From positions 1 to 64,000 of the IMG/VR virus record IMGVR_UViG_3300037427_000838: DNA of 64,000 bases; one strand, written 5' to 3'. The stretch comes from a virus. Below, in pieces: positions 25,440-34,784 of this stretch. The position numbers and the translations under genes are program-made. The notes below the pieces were generated by a model, which saw only the letters and a list, made by a program, of their open reading frames with translations, had not been told where the DNA came from and ran no database searches. Each line of letters begins with the position of its first letter. The stretch's first letter is position 1.

Positions 25440-27580
25440 AAAAATTATTATTTTTAGTATCGTTTCTAGTACTCTTCTGTACTAGTGTATTTTCTCAAAC
25501 TGTAGGAACAGTTATAGGACAAATGGGTACAACTTGGAATGAAAGAGGTGGTCAAATCCAAAATACTACAATGGGTTATGAGTTGCAAATGTTTGACTTT
25601 CTACAAACTGGTGAAGATGGTGGTATGATATTAAAGTATGCTGATAATACTAAATTTACAATGGGACCAGGTACAGAATTAACTATTGATGAATATTCTT
25701 TTGATACTTCTGTTATACCAATTCAACTTGCAATGAACGTATCAGTTAATGTTGGTACATTTACATACGAATCAGGACAAGTATCTACTTTAGGTGGTGA
25801 AGTTAATATAACTGCTGGTAATGCCACAATTACAGTACAAGGTACTGCTTTTTCAGGAACAGTTGACTCAATGGGTGGGGCAACAATTACTTTACTACCT
25901 GATAGTAATGGTGAAGTAGGACAAGTAACTGTATCTAATGACGCAGGTTCTCAAACAATAACTAACGCTTTCAATTCAGTAACCGTTATATCAAATGATT
26001 TAGCACCAACACCTCCAAAAATAGAAACTAATAAACAAAATATTATTGAGTTAGATAAATTTGAAGAAGAAATAAAAGATGAATCACAAAAGACTTTTGG
26101 TGATGTAGAAAAAAAATCTGAAATGTCTAAAGAAGAAACTAAAGCACAGGAGATGGAAGAGGCAATCATTGCTGAAGAAGCAAATATAGTAGAAGATAAT
26201 AATACAATTGTTGCTACAGACTTATCTGTTGGTGAAACAGACGCAATAATTGAAATGGAATCAGTAGAAGAAAGTAATTTAGTTGAAGTTATAGAAGAAG
26301 TTGATACATCTTATTATGATTCCTGGGAAGAAGATTTAAAAGATTGGGGTTATATAGATGAAGATAATCAGATTTCAGTTTGGGATGCTGAAGGTGAACA
26401 AACTATGGATTGGGATGACGCAAAGAAAATGTATGCAGAAATGGATCAAGCATACTTTGACGCCATTGATTGTTCAGATTGTACTTGGGATACTATTAAT
26501 TGGGATGAGGTAGATTGGGACGCAGTTGATTGGGATGCTTACTATGACGAGTATAATGAATTATTAGAAGCATATGGATTAACTTCTTGGGCAGTTGAAG
26601 AAGAAGAGGTTAACGTAGTTGAAGAAACTAAAGAAGAAACAGAAGCTAGTACAGTTGAAGGATATACTTGGGAAGATTTTGCTTTAGATGATGACTACTA
26701 TAACAATGCAGAATACAAAGCGGCAGGTGGTCCTCCAACATTAACTGTACAAAACTATTGTGAGTACAATGGATACGAAGACTATTGGTGCAACCAAGAC
26801 TATGTTGATTACTTAAATGATTGGTATAAAAATGACTGGACTTTAAAAGTAACTAACGATAGTTGGACTAAAGAATCTAAAAAGATATGGGGTAAATTAT
26901 ATGGTTGGTGTGGTAGTTATCCTAATTATAAAATGTGTGAAAATCAACCTAGACCTTGGAAGATGAAAGACTTAAAAAATATGTATGTAACTGACTGGAG
27001 TTGGTCAGATTGGAGTACATATTGGGACGCAGTATATGATTGGTGGTACACAGGTTATGATTATAACAATGAAGATGACCAAAGTAATTGGGAAGATGAA
27101 TATAATTATGAAGATGATTATGATATAGACGCAGAATTAGAATTGTTATTAGCAAGTTATGATAAAGAAGACTGTTTAAATTATGGATACTATTGGGACA
27201 ATGCCAAGTCTAGTTGTGGTACTGAATGGGTAGACAATAGTGGTTCAGAAACGCAAGTAACTGCTAGTGGTGAAACATTAAACTATTCTACTGGAGATGT
27301 AACTCAAACCTTAACTACAACAGATGGTGTAACAGGTGCGACTTCAAGTGCAACTTCAACAGGAAGAGTATCAACGTTAGACAATGATTTTAATGCTCAA
27401 GCGTCAACTTCTGGTGATTACACAATCATAAATAGATATAACGACAACCATAGAGCTTATATAAAGACTGAAACGAGTAAAGAAGCAGATATACAGATTT
27501 TACAAGATTCAGAAGCTCAACACATTGACGTAGGGAATTCCACTACACAAAATAATATTACAATAATACAAACGGATTAA
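25436..27580 (+). CDS. secreted FecR-domain protein with Trp/Asp-rich middle and curlin-like end
   Basis: 714 residues. Signal peptide (about 1-20), then a FecR domain (about 20-170): DFLQTGEDGGMILKYAD, FTMGPGTELTIDEY and a final VQGTAFSGTV. A long acidic coiled stretch (190-290) and an extraordinary Trp/Asp/Tyr-rich region (about 300-600, many W-D-x-x-D/N-W units, several cysteines) follow. The C-terminus is Ser/Thr-rich and ends with curlin-like strands (DIQILQDSEAQHIDVGNS, then NNITIIQTD). Probably a periplasmic or surface component exported with the curli module; FecR domains often pair with CHASE2 cyclases. Confidence 0.85.
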   Translation: MKKLLFLVSFLVLFCTSVFSQTVGTVIGQMGTTWNERGGQIQNTTMGYELQMFDFLQTGEDGGMILKYADNTKFTMGPGTELTIDEYSFDTSVIPIQLAMNVSVNVGTFTYESGQVSTLGGEVNITAGNATITVQGTAFSGTVDSMGGATITLLPDSNGEVGQVTVSNDAGSQTITNAFNSVTVISNDLAPTPPKIETNKQNIIELDKFEEEIKDESQKTFGDVEKKSEMSKEETKAQEMEEAIIAEEANIVEDNNTIVATDLSVGETDAIIEMESVEESNLVEVIEEVDTSYYDSWEEDLKDWGYIDEDNQISVWDAEGEQTMDWDDAKKMYAEMDQAYFDAIDCSDCTWDTINWDEVDWDAVDWDAYYDEYNELLEAYGLTSWAVEEEEVNVVEETKEETEASTVEGYTWEDFALDDDYYNNAEYKAAGGPPTLTVQNYCEYNGYEDYWCNQDYVDYLNDWYKNDWTLKVTNDSWTKESKKIWGKLYGWCGSYPNYKMCENQPRPWKMKDLKNMYVTDWSWSDWSTYWDAVYDWWYTGYDYNNEDDQSNWEDEYNYEDDYDIDAELELLLASYDKEDCLNYGYYWDNAKSSCGTEWVDNSGSETQVTASGETLNYSTGDVTQTLTTTDGVTGATSSATSTGRVSTLDNDFNAQASTSGDYTIINRYNDNHRAYIKTETSKEADIQILQDSEAQHIDVGNSTTQNNITIIQTD

Positions 27581-27582
27581 AT

Positions 27583-27675
27583 ATGGACTACGGAACTATC
27601 AATTTATTCATAATTTTTGGATTACTAATTTATATGGACTGGTCTATTTACAGATGGATAGATAGAGAATTCTAA
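27583..27675 (+). CDS. 30-residue membrane peptide
   Basis: One hydrophobic helix (INLFIIFGLLIYM) then a Trp/Arg tail. Its stop overlaps the ATG of the next gene (TAATG). Low-level support only from packing. Confidence 0.4.
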   Translation: MDYGTINLFIIFGLLIYMDWSIYRWIDREF

Positions 27676-28088
27676 TGCCTGATTTACAAGTAGATATAGC
27701 AAAACTAAAAAAAGATATAGAGCAGGTCAATAATATCAATTCACGTTTAGACACAGCAATAGATAAATTAACAGATGTTTCAACGTCTATTAAGTCTATG
27801 TTGGCTGTACACTCCGAAAAAATTGCTAGACAAGAACAAGTTGATGAAATAATATTTGAGAAACTTAAAGATAGAGCAGGTGAAATAGACAAAGTAAAAT
27901 CAGATTTATCTAGTGAATTATACAACGTAGAAAAAAGACTATTATTAGAGATTAAAGCAATAAGAGTAGATATAGGTCAAAGAGTTGGTATGTTAGAAAA
28001 ATACAGATGGATTATACTAGGTGGTGCTATAGTAATAGGATGGATAGTATCTAATAATTTTGAAGCAATAATGAAGCTAATGAACTAG
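27675..28088 (+). CDS. coiled-coil protein with C-terminal membrane anchor, 137 aa
   Basis: Long coiled coil (residues 5-105) and a single membrane helix (IILGGAIVIGWIVS, about 111-126). Tail-anchored proteins of this kind are common in cyanophage-like genomes; function unknown. It closes the late unit in front of a strong terminator. Confidence 0.7.
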   Translation: MPDLQVDIAKLKKDIEQVNNINSRLDTAIDKLTDVSTSIKSMLAVHSEKIARQEQVDEIIFEKLKDRAGEIDKVKSDLSSELYNVEKRLLLEIKAIRVDIGQRVGMLEKYRWIILGGAIVIGWIVSNNFEAIMKLMN

Positions 28089-28106
28089 AGAAAAATTGTT
28101 AGCTTT

Positions 28107-28137
28107 TAGCCCTGGAAAATACGCAGGCTATTTTTTT
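28107..28137 (+). terminator. Rho-independent terminator
   Basis: Stem TAGCC(C)TG/CAGGCTA, seven pairs with one bulge and a nine-base loop, followed directly by seven T. It ends the curli/FecR transcription unit before the primase promoter. Confidence 0.85.
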
Positions 28138-28161
28138 GTTATGGACCTTTTTCGTACAGAC

Positions 28162-28190
28162 TTGACTATTTTTGTTAAATGATGTATATT
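28162..28190 (+). promoter_or_regulatory. sigma70-like promoter for primase/nrd unit
   Basis: TTGACT, 17 bases, TATATT. Predicted start near 28196, only about eight bases before ATG 28204, without a Shine-Dalgarno sequence. Confidence 0.75.
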
Positions 28191-28203
28191 ATGAGATAGT
28201 GTT

Positions 28204-29199
28204 ATGTCAAGTTATATAGATTTAAAGTATATTAATTCAATCTCTTCAGGATTGGATAAGTTTAAAAAGAAAACAGATTATCTTTTCAATTTTAGGTGTC
28301 CACATTGTGGAGACTCACAGAAAAGTAAGACTAAAGCAAGAGCATATCTTTATAGAGTAAAAAACGATATGTTCTTTAAATGCCACAATTGTGGTATGGG
28401 TCAGAATTTAGCAAATTTCATTAAATTCTTGGATCCTAAAAAATACGGAGAATACTTATTAGAGAGATACAAGGGATCGGCACCATCCACGCCCCAACCT
28501 AAATTTGACTTTAAACCTACAAAATTTGAAGAAACAAATTTATTAGATTCCTGTACTAAAGTAAGTACGTTAAAAGACGGACATCCTGTAAAGGAGTACG
28601 TAAAGAAAAGATTGATACCTCCACAATATTATGAGATAATTTATTTTGTTGACAAATTTCACAATTTTGCCAATAAAGTGAAACCAGGAACTTTTAAAGA
28701 AAGATATGAACACCCTAGATTAATTATACCTTTCTTTGATGTAACTGGTAAGTTGTTTGCATTTCAAGGCAGAGCTTTTGGAAAAGAACAACCAAAATAT
28801 GTTACTATTAAACTTGATGAAACAAAACAAAAAGTATATGGACTTGAACGTGTAAATTATCAAAAACATATTTACATAGTTGAAGGACCACTTGATAGTT
28901 TGTTTTTAGATAATTGTTTAGCGGCAGGTGGTGCTGACTTAACATTGAGAGTGTCAAGTGACCAAGTTACATATATATTTGACAACGAACCTCGTAATAA
29001 AGAAATCATAAAAAGGATGTACGCAGTAGTTGAAAAGGATTACAACGTAGTTGTTTGGCCAAATGATGTGCAACTTAAAGATGTAAATGAAATGATTATG
29101 AGTGGTATGAAAAGAGAAGAGTTAATAGATATTATAAGTAAGAATACATTTAGCAAATTAGAGGCATTAACGAAATTAAACTATTATAAGAAATGTTAG
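28204..29199 (+). CDS. 61: DNA primase (gp61 type)
   Basis: 331-residue DnaG-like primase. N-terminal zinc-binding domain with CPHCGDS (Cys 32/35) and CHNCGMG (Cys about 60/63); TOPRIM domain with IYIVEGPLDSLFLDN (about 220-234) and DNEPRNKE. It makes RNA primers at the fork with the gp41-type helicase encoded at 2.9 kb. First gene after a terminator and early promoter. Confidence 0.93.
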   Translation: MSSYIDLKYINSISSGLDKFKKKTDYLFNFRCPHCGDSQKSKTKARAYLYRVKNDMFFKCHNCGMGQNLANFIKFLDPKKYGEYLLERYKGSAPSTPQPKFDFKPTKFEETNLLDSCTKVSTLKDGHPVKEYVKKRLIPPQYYEIIYFVDKFHNFANKVKPGTFKERYEHPRLIIPFFDVTGKLFAFQGRAFGKEQPKYVTIKLDETKQKVYGLERVNYQKHIYIVEGPLDSLFLDNCLAAGGADLTLRVSSDQVTYIFDNEPRNKEIIKRMYAVVEKDYNVVVWPNDVQLKDVNEMIMSGMKREELIDIISKNTFSKLEALTKLNYYKKC

Positions 29200-29215
29200 G
29201 AGTGTGTAAATAAAA

Positions 29216-31531
29216 ATGGTGAATGAGAATATAAGTGTAGTGAAGCGAAATGGTAGAGGTAAGGAATCTCTAAACATTGAAAAGATACATCAAATGGTAG
29301 AATATGCGTGTGAAGACATAACGCAAGTTTCTGCTTCTTCTGTAGAAATGAATAGTGGTCTACAATTTTATGATGGCATATCAACAAACGAAATTCAACA
29401 AATCTTAATTAAATCAGCAAACGATTTAATCACTTTAGAAAATCCAAATTATCAATATGTTGCCGCTAGACTATTACTCTATAGTTTAAGAAAACAACTA
29501 TTTCATAAAATGTGGGATCATCCACATATTTACGACCACGCAAAAAAATGCATTGAGTTAGGTGTTTATGATAAAGAAGTTTTAAATTGGTATGATAAAA
29601 AAGATTTTGATAGAATGGAAAATTGGTTAAATCACGAAAGAGATTATACTTTTACATATGCAGGTTTAAGACAAGTCATTGACAAATATCTAGTGCAAGA
29701 TAGAAGTACAGGACAAATTTTTGAAACACCACAATTTATGTATATGATGATATCTGCTACATTATTTGCAAAATACCCAAAGAACAAAAGGATGAGTTAT
29801 GTTAAAAAATATTATGACGCTATTTCACGTTTTAAAATCAATATTCCAACACCTGTTATGGCTGGTGTACGAACTCCTATTAGGCAGTATGCGAGTTGTG
29901 TCTTGGTGGATGTTGATGATACTTTGTCTAGTATCTTTTCTAGTGATATGGCCATTGGTAAGTATGTTGCCCAAAGAGCAGGAATTGGTATCAATGCAGG
30001 AAGAATTAGAGGGATCAACTCACGTATTAGAGGTGGCGAAGTACAACATACTGGCGTTATTCCTTTTCTTAAAAAATTTGAAGCAACTGTTAAGTGTTGT
30101 ACTCAAAACGGAGTACGAGGAGGGTCGGCAACTGTTCACTTCCCTATTTGGCACAAAGAAATAGAAGATATAATTGTTTTAAAAAATAATAAAGGTAGTG
30201 AAGATAATAGAGTAAGAAAATTAGATTACTCTATACAGTTATCAAAATTATTTTATGAAAGATTTATTAATGATGAAGAGATAACTTTATTTTCACCACA
30301 CGAAGTACCAGAATTGTATGAAGCGTGGGGAACAAAAGAATTTGACGAACTATATACAACGGCAGAAAGAAAAACTAGTGTATGGAAAACTAAAATATCA
30401 GCACAACAATTGTTTATGGCAATTTTAAAAGAAAGAGCAGAAACAGGTCGTATTTACATTATGAATATAGACCATTGTAATACACACTCTAGTTTTAAAG
30501 ATAGAGTTTATATGTCTAACTTATGTCAAGAGATTACTTTACCTACAGACCCAATAAGTCATATAGATGGTGAAGGAGAAATTGCATTATGTATTTTATC
30601 AGCAGTTAATGTAGGACTTTTAAAAGATTTAGATGAATTAGAAACCTTATGCGATTTAGCAGTAAGGTCATTAGACGAAGTTATAGACCATCAAAGATAT
30701 CCAGTTAAAGCGGCAGAAATTTCTACAAAAAGACGAAGAAGTTTAGGAATTGGATATATAGGTCTTGCTCACTACTTAGCAACATTAGGACTTGGTTATG
30801 AAACTAAAACTGCTTGGAAAGAAGTAGATAAGTTATCAGAAGCATTCCAGTATTATCTATTAAAATCTAGTAATGAATTAGCAAAAGAAAAAGGCAAGTG
30901 CGAAGCATTTGACAAAACAAAGTATTCAGATGGTATCTTACCAATAGACACCTACAAAAAAGAAGTTGATGAGATTGTATCTCGGAAACTTTCATATAAA
31001 TGGGAAGACTTGAGGAAAGATATTAAGGAATTTGGGTTAAGACATAGCACACTCACGGCTCAAATGCCTTCTGAAAGCTCTAGTGTGGTTTGTAATGCCA
31101 CAAACGGCATTGAACCACCTAGAGATTATATTTCAGTTAAGAAGAGTAAGAAAGGTACTTTAAAACAAGTTGTACCTGATTACAAAAGATTAAAAAATAA
31201 TTATACGTTATTATGGGATATGAAAAGTAATGAAGGATATATAAACATAGTAGCAGTAATGCAAAAATATTTTGACCAATCAATTAGTGGTAATTGGTCA
31301 TATAATCCTGAAAATTATGATGAAGGAGAAATACCTTTATCAATAATGGCAGAAGATTTATTAACAACTTATAAATTAGGTTGGAAGACTTCTTATTATC
31401 AAAACACATATGATAGTAAGAAAGATGTTGAGGAACCTGTACATCCTATCGGTTGGAAAGATGATGTACCAGAATCTAAAACTATAACGGAGATAAAAGA
31501 CGAAGAAGAATGTGAAACCTGTGTAATTTAA
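29216..31531 (+). CDS. nrdA: ribonucleotide reductase, class I large subunit
   Basis: 771 residues, full length. N-terminal ATP-cone (VVKRNGRGKESLNIEKI), active-site cysteines in YASCVLVDVDD, and NLCQEITLPT (N-x-C-x-E), the second redox cysteine in GGIEPP context upstream motif PSESSSVVCNATNG, and the C-terminal redox pair CETC. Reduces NDPs to dNDPs with NrdB; glutaredoxin at 52.1 kb is a likely electron donor. An unassigned gene separates it from nrdB. Confidence 0.96.
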   Translation: MVNENISVVKRNGRGKESLNIEKIHQMVEYACEDITQVSASSVEMNSGLQFYDGISTNEIQQILIKSANDLITLENPNYQYVAARLLLYSLRKQLFHKMWDHPHIYDHAKKCIELGVYDKEVLNWYDKKDFDRMENWLNHERDYTFTYAGLRQVIDKYLVQDRSTGQIFETPQFMYMMISATLFAKYPKNKRMSYVKKYYDAISRFKINIPTPVMAGVRTPIRQYASCVLVDVDDTLSSIFSSDMAIGKYVAQRAGIGINAGRIRGINSRIRGGEVQHTGVIPFLKKFEATVKCCTQNGVRGGSATVHFPIWHKEIEDIIVLKNNKGSEDNRVRKLDYSIQLSKLFYERFINDEEITLFSPHEVPELYEAWGTKEFDELYTTAERKTSVWKTKISAQQLFMAILKERAETGRIYIMNIDHCNTHSSFKDRVYMSNLCQEITLPTDPISHIDGEGEIALCILSAVNVGLLKDLDELETLCDLAVRSLDEVIDHQRYPVKAAEISTKRRRSLGIGYIGLAHYLATLGLGYETKTAWKEVDKLSEAFQYYLLKSSNELAKEKGKCEAFDKTKYSDGILPIDTYKKEVDEIVSRKLSYKWEDLRKDIKEFGLRHSTLTAQMPSESSSVVCNATNGIEPPRDYISVKKSKKGTLKQVVPDYKRLKNNYTLLWDMKSNEGYINIVAVMQKYFDQSISGNWSYNPENYDEGEIPLSIMAEDLLTTYKLGWKTSYYQNTYDSKKDVEEPVHPIGWKDDVPESKTITEIKDEEECETCVI

Positions 31532-31540
31532 AGGAGCCAA

Positions 31541-32212
31541 ATGGCGTTTTTATGTGCAAATGTTCCTCATATAGAGGTACTAGTTAAAAAACAATACCTT
31601 TACGATTTGAAGAAAGGTCACGGAGAGTTTGAACCAGGTATCTGGTGTACAGTTAAAAGTATTCAAGGTAGAGCATTATATTTTGAAACATATCTGTATG
31701 AAAGCGGAGCATTATATGATAAGTTGCCTATAAATGCTTTTGTATGGAAAGAAACGAAAGAGGATATAAAATTGAGTGAATTACAGTTATGGGATTGTTT
31801 TGATTATGATATATCAGTTATTGAGAAACAATTAGTAAGTGGAAATAGATGTACATATTTGTCGCCATCTAAAAAAATGTTTGAAGGAAATTATATGTTT
31901 AGTATAGATAGTTGTAGTGCAACGAATAAAGAGTTGAACGTAGGATATAGTGAAACTCCTTCTCAACATAAATCATTTAACATAATAAAATTAGATAATG
32001 GTCATTTTGCCGCTCAACCAAACAATAGAGTTTTATTTTATGACAAGTCTTTAACACCAAGTAAACCAAAAAGACCTGATTATAAAGTATCTACTAGAGA
32101 ATATAGTGTAGATAATATTGATAAATGGACAGCAGGTGATAGTGATGAACACCATTATAAATTAACAGAATCAGAAAGATTACAAAACGAGTTAGAACCA
32201 ATAAATGACTAA
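31541..32212 (+). CDS. conserved phage protein between nrdA and nrdB, 223 aa
   Basis: Begins MAFLCANVPHIEVLVKK, preceded by AAGGAG. Mixed alpha/beta composition with Trp-rich central part; no catalytic signature. Genes of this type occur in marine T4-like phages near nrd; the role is unknown. It overlaps nrdB by eight bases. Confidence 0.75.
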   Translation: MAFLCANVPHIEVLVKKQYLYDLKKGHGEFEPGIWCTVKSIQGRALYFETYLYESGALYDKLPINAFVWKETKEDIKLSELQLWDCFDYDISVIEKQLVSGNRCTYLSPSKKMFEGNYMFSIDSCSATNKELNVGYSETPSQHKSFNIIKLDNGHFAAQPNNRVLFYDKSLTPSKPKRPDYKVSTREYSVDNIDKWTAGDSDEHHYKLTESERLQNELEPIND

Positions 32213-33308
32213 AAGCGTATTTAATACAGAAAAAAAATTAGACTATACTAAACAACCTATGTTTTTTGGTCAAGATTTACAAGTACAAAGATATGATGAA
32301 ATGAAATATCCTATCTTTAATAAACTCTTTCAACAACAATTAGGTTACTTCTGGAGACCAGAAGAAGTATCTTTACAGAAAGATATATCAGACTATAAAG
32401 AGTTAAATGAACAACAAAAGTTTATCTTTACATCTAATTTAAAATATCAAACAATGATGGATAGTGTGCAAGGACGAGGACCGGCTTTAGCATTTTTACC
32501 TTTTGTTTCAATACCTGAATTAGAGAGTTGTGTTCTTGCGTGGGACTTTTTTGAAAACATACACTCTCACTCATATACATATATCATTAAAAATTTATAT
32601 TCAAATCCTAGTGAAGTTTTTGATACTATAATTTCAGATGAAAAGATTGAGAAAAGAGCAATTAGTATAACACAAAGATATGATGATATGATAAATTTAG
32701 GTTATAAATGGCAATTAAAACCAGATAGTGTTGATATGTATGAGTTGAAAAAGAAATTATATTTAACATTGATGACTGTTAATATATTAGAAGGATTAAG
32801 ATTTTATGTTTCTTTTGCGTGTTCGTTTGCATTTGGAGAATTAAAAATGTTAGAAGGTTCTGCTAAAATATTATCATTAATAGCACGTGATGAAACTTTA
32901 CATTTATCAATCTCACAAAGAATACTTAATAACTATCGTGATAATGAAAATGATAGAATTATGAATAAAGTGATGAAAGATACAGAAAAAGAAGTTTATA
33001 CAATGTATGAAAATGCAGTAGGACAAGAGAAACGTTGGGCGACTTATTTGTTCTCTAAAGGTTCTATGATAGGATTATCAGAAAAACTATTACATCAATT
33101 TGTAGAGTATATGGCAAATAGACGTATGAGAGCAATAGGATTAGAACCACAATATGACCAAAAAGTAAATCCATTACCTTGGGTTGACCATTGGTTAAAT
33201 AGTAGGTCATTACAAAATGCACCACAGGAAACAGAAATTGAAAGTTATGTCATAGGTGGCATTAAACAAGATGTACAAAAGGATCAGTTTAAGAAATTTA
33301 AATTATAA
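32205..33308 (+). CDS. nrdB: ribonucleotide reductase, class I small subunit
   Basis: 367 residues. Metal-site residues are visible in W-D-F-F-E-N-I-H-S-H (Glu/His ligands) and in LSLIARDETLHLSIS (Glu and His ligands), with the helical bundle between. Provides the tyrosyl radical or equivalent to NrdA. C-terminus FKKFKL is the expected interaction tail position. Confidence 0.96.
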   Translation: MTKSVFNTEKKLDYTKQPMFFGQDLQVQRYDEMKYPIFNKLFQQQLGYFWRPEEVSLQKDISDYKELNEQQKFIFTSNLKYQTMMDSVQGRGPALAFLPFVSIPELESCVLAWDFFENIHSHSYTYIIKNLYSNPSEVFDTIISDEKIEKRAISITQRYDDMINLGYKWQLKPDSVDMYELKKKLYLTLMTVNILEGLRFYVSFACSFAFGELKMLEGSAKILSLIARDETLHLSISQRILNNYRDNENDRIMNKVMKDTEKEVYTMYENAVGQEKRWATYLFSKGSMIGLSEKLLHQFVEYMANRRMRAIGLEPQYDQKVNPLPWVDHWLNSRSLQNAPQETEIESYVIGGIKQDVQKDQFKKFKL

Positions 33309-33322
33309 AAAAGTATATTATT

Positions 33323-33505
33323 ATGGAAGATGAAATAGTAAAGAGTATTAGGTTAAGTTGTGGCAATTGCAAGGTGACTTATACTATAAAGTATGATGAA
33401 GAAGAAACAGATATGAAACCTATGTCTTGTCCATTTTGTAGTTATGAAATAGATGAAGAAGAAGATGATATTGGAGATGAAAATGAAGAAACTAGTTGGG
33501 ATTGA
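33323..33505 (+). CDS. small zinc-ribbon protein, 60 aa
   Basis: CGNC at about 13-16 and CPFC at about 35-38 form a four-cysteine zinc ribbon; the tail is strongly acidic. Could be a transcription- or RNA-polymerase-binding factor, or a partner of the following resolvase. Overlaps the next gene. Confidence 0.65.
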   Translation: MEDEIVKSIRLSCGNCKVTYTIKYDEEETDMKPMSCPFCSYEIDEEEDDIGDENEETSWD

Positions 33506-34040
33506 TTATAGTTTAACAAGTCCTGCCATATGTGTTACAGATGACTTTAAGTTTGAAAATAGTCATTTCTATTTTCTTACTAATAAGAAAAAACATATGG
33601 GCAAATTTGGTAATATAATTGGTTATGAACATCAACCTTATACAGACCCTATCCAAAGATTTACTCAAATTTCTGATTGGGTTTTAAAAGTATTAAAATT
33701 AAATCACTCTAAAGACAATATAGATACATTAGCAATAGCAATAGAAAACTATTCTTATGGTTCTAAAGGTCAAGCATTATTTCAAATAGCAGAAAATTGT
33801 GGCATACTTAAATATAGATTAGCAGAACAAAAATACAAATATAGTGTTATTGTACCAAGTGTTGTTAAGAAACTTGCTACAGGTAAGGGTAATGCAGATA
33901 AAGAAATGATGTATGAACAATTTTCTAAAGATACAAAAACAGATTTAAAGAAATTATTAGACACAACAAAAGCAGGCAATCCAGTATCAGATATAGTTGA
34001 TAGTTGGTATATAGCAAAGGCACATTATGGGCGACTTTAA
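33483..34040 (+). CDS. RuvC/RNase H-fold Holliday junction resolvase
   Basis: 185 residues from ATG 33483 (TTGGAG upstream; the longer frame from 33453 has no such site). LVGIDYSLTSPAI carries the first catalytic Asp, AIENYSYGSKGQ the Glu, and SDIVDSWYIAKAHYG the C-terminal Asp pair, the RuvC-like order seen in phage resolvases. Likely resolves branched DNA before packaging. Confidence 0.8.
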   Translation: MKKLVGIDYSLTSPAICVTDDFKFENSHFYFLTNKKKHMGKFGNIIGYEHQPYTDPIQRFTQISDWVLKVLKLNHSKDNIDTLAIAIENYSYGSKGQALFQIAENCGILKYRLAEQKYKYSVIVPSVVKKLATGKGNADKEMMYEQFSKDTKTDLKKLLDTTKAGNPVSDIVDSWYIAKAHYGRL

Positions 34041-34344
34041 AATATTAATACTTGCATATCTAATTGGGCATAGTCCAATAGAAACACAACAAACTTTTCA
34101 AATGGAAGGTTGGTATAAAAGTATGGAAGAGTGTAAAAAAGAATTACTTTTACAAAAACCAGATGGAAGATACGAAGTGATGAACGAGTTTGTTGTAGAT
34201 GGAGAGTTTAAATGGGATTGGTTAGTTGCAGGTTGCAAAAGTGATACAACAGGAGAAGAATTCCAGATTTGGCCTGACTACCCTAAAGGTAAACCAAAAG
34301 AGTTAGAAGGCATTGAGTTTGATGTTTTTGAATTAAATATATGA
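34027..34344 (+). CDS. hypothetical protein, 105 aa
   Basis: Begins MGDFKILILAYLIGHSP: the hydrophobic start may be a weak signal or membrane anchor. The remainder has two cysteines (about 36 and 69) and an acidic end. Overlaps the resolvase gene by 14 bases. Not recognised. Confidence 0.6.
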   Translation: MGDFKILILAYLIGHSPIETQQTFQMEGWYKSMEECKKELLLQKPDGRYEVMNEFVVDGEFKWDWLVAGCKSDTTGEEFQIWPDYPKGKPKELEGIEFDVFELNI

Positions 34345-34784
34345 AATTATTAAAAGCAAGACAATATGTAATCTGTCAACACGCACCATTAAAAGGAATA
34401 AAACCTAAAGTTACAATAGTGCCTGTTAAAGATATAATGTTAACTGCTGATTATGAATGGATGATAAAAAGATATCCTGCTTTTAAAACTAGTATTGAAA
34501 GTGCAGGTATGAAGTTTCCTATTATCTATACAGATTTAGAACATTATTGGTTGAAAAGAAGATGGAAGAAAGACGAAGAAGGAAATTGTATACCTGGTTT
34601 ATCAGTACATACAGGTAATAAAAGAGTGTATTGGGCAAAGAGAAATGGGTTTACCCATATAGAAGGATACTTTGTTAATAATAAAGATGAACAAGCGGCA
34701 ATAGTTAGACAAACATTTTTAGCACCTGCTAGTTTTCCAACTACAAATGCTCGTGCATATCAAGAGGAGGTTAATAAAATATGA
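34341..34784 (+). CDS. hypothetical protein, ParB-like in style, 147 aa
   Basis: The segment GLSVHTGNKRVYWAKRNG followed by FTHIEGYFV resembles the core of ParB-like domains (G-N-x-R-x-x-A-x-x-x-G). It lacks other clear ParB motifs, so the assignment is tentative. The gene opens the sugar/metabolism island and overlaps its neighbours by four bases. Confidence 0.5.
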   Translation: MKLLKARQYVICQHAPLKGIKPKVTIVPVKDIMLTADYEWMIKRYPAFKTSIESAGMKFPIIYTDLEHYWLKRRWKKDEEGNCIPGLSVHTGNKRVYWAKRNGFTHIEGYFVNNKDEQAAIVRQTFLAPASFPTTNARAYQEEVNKI

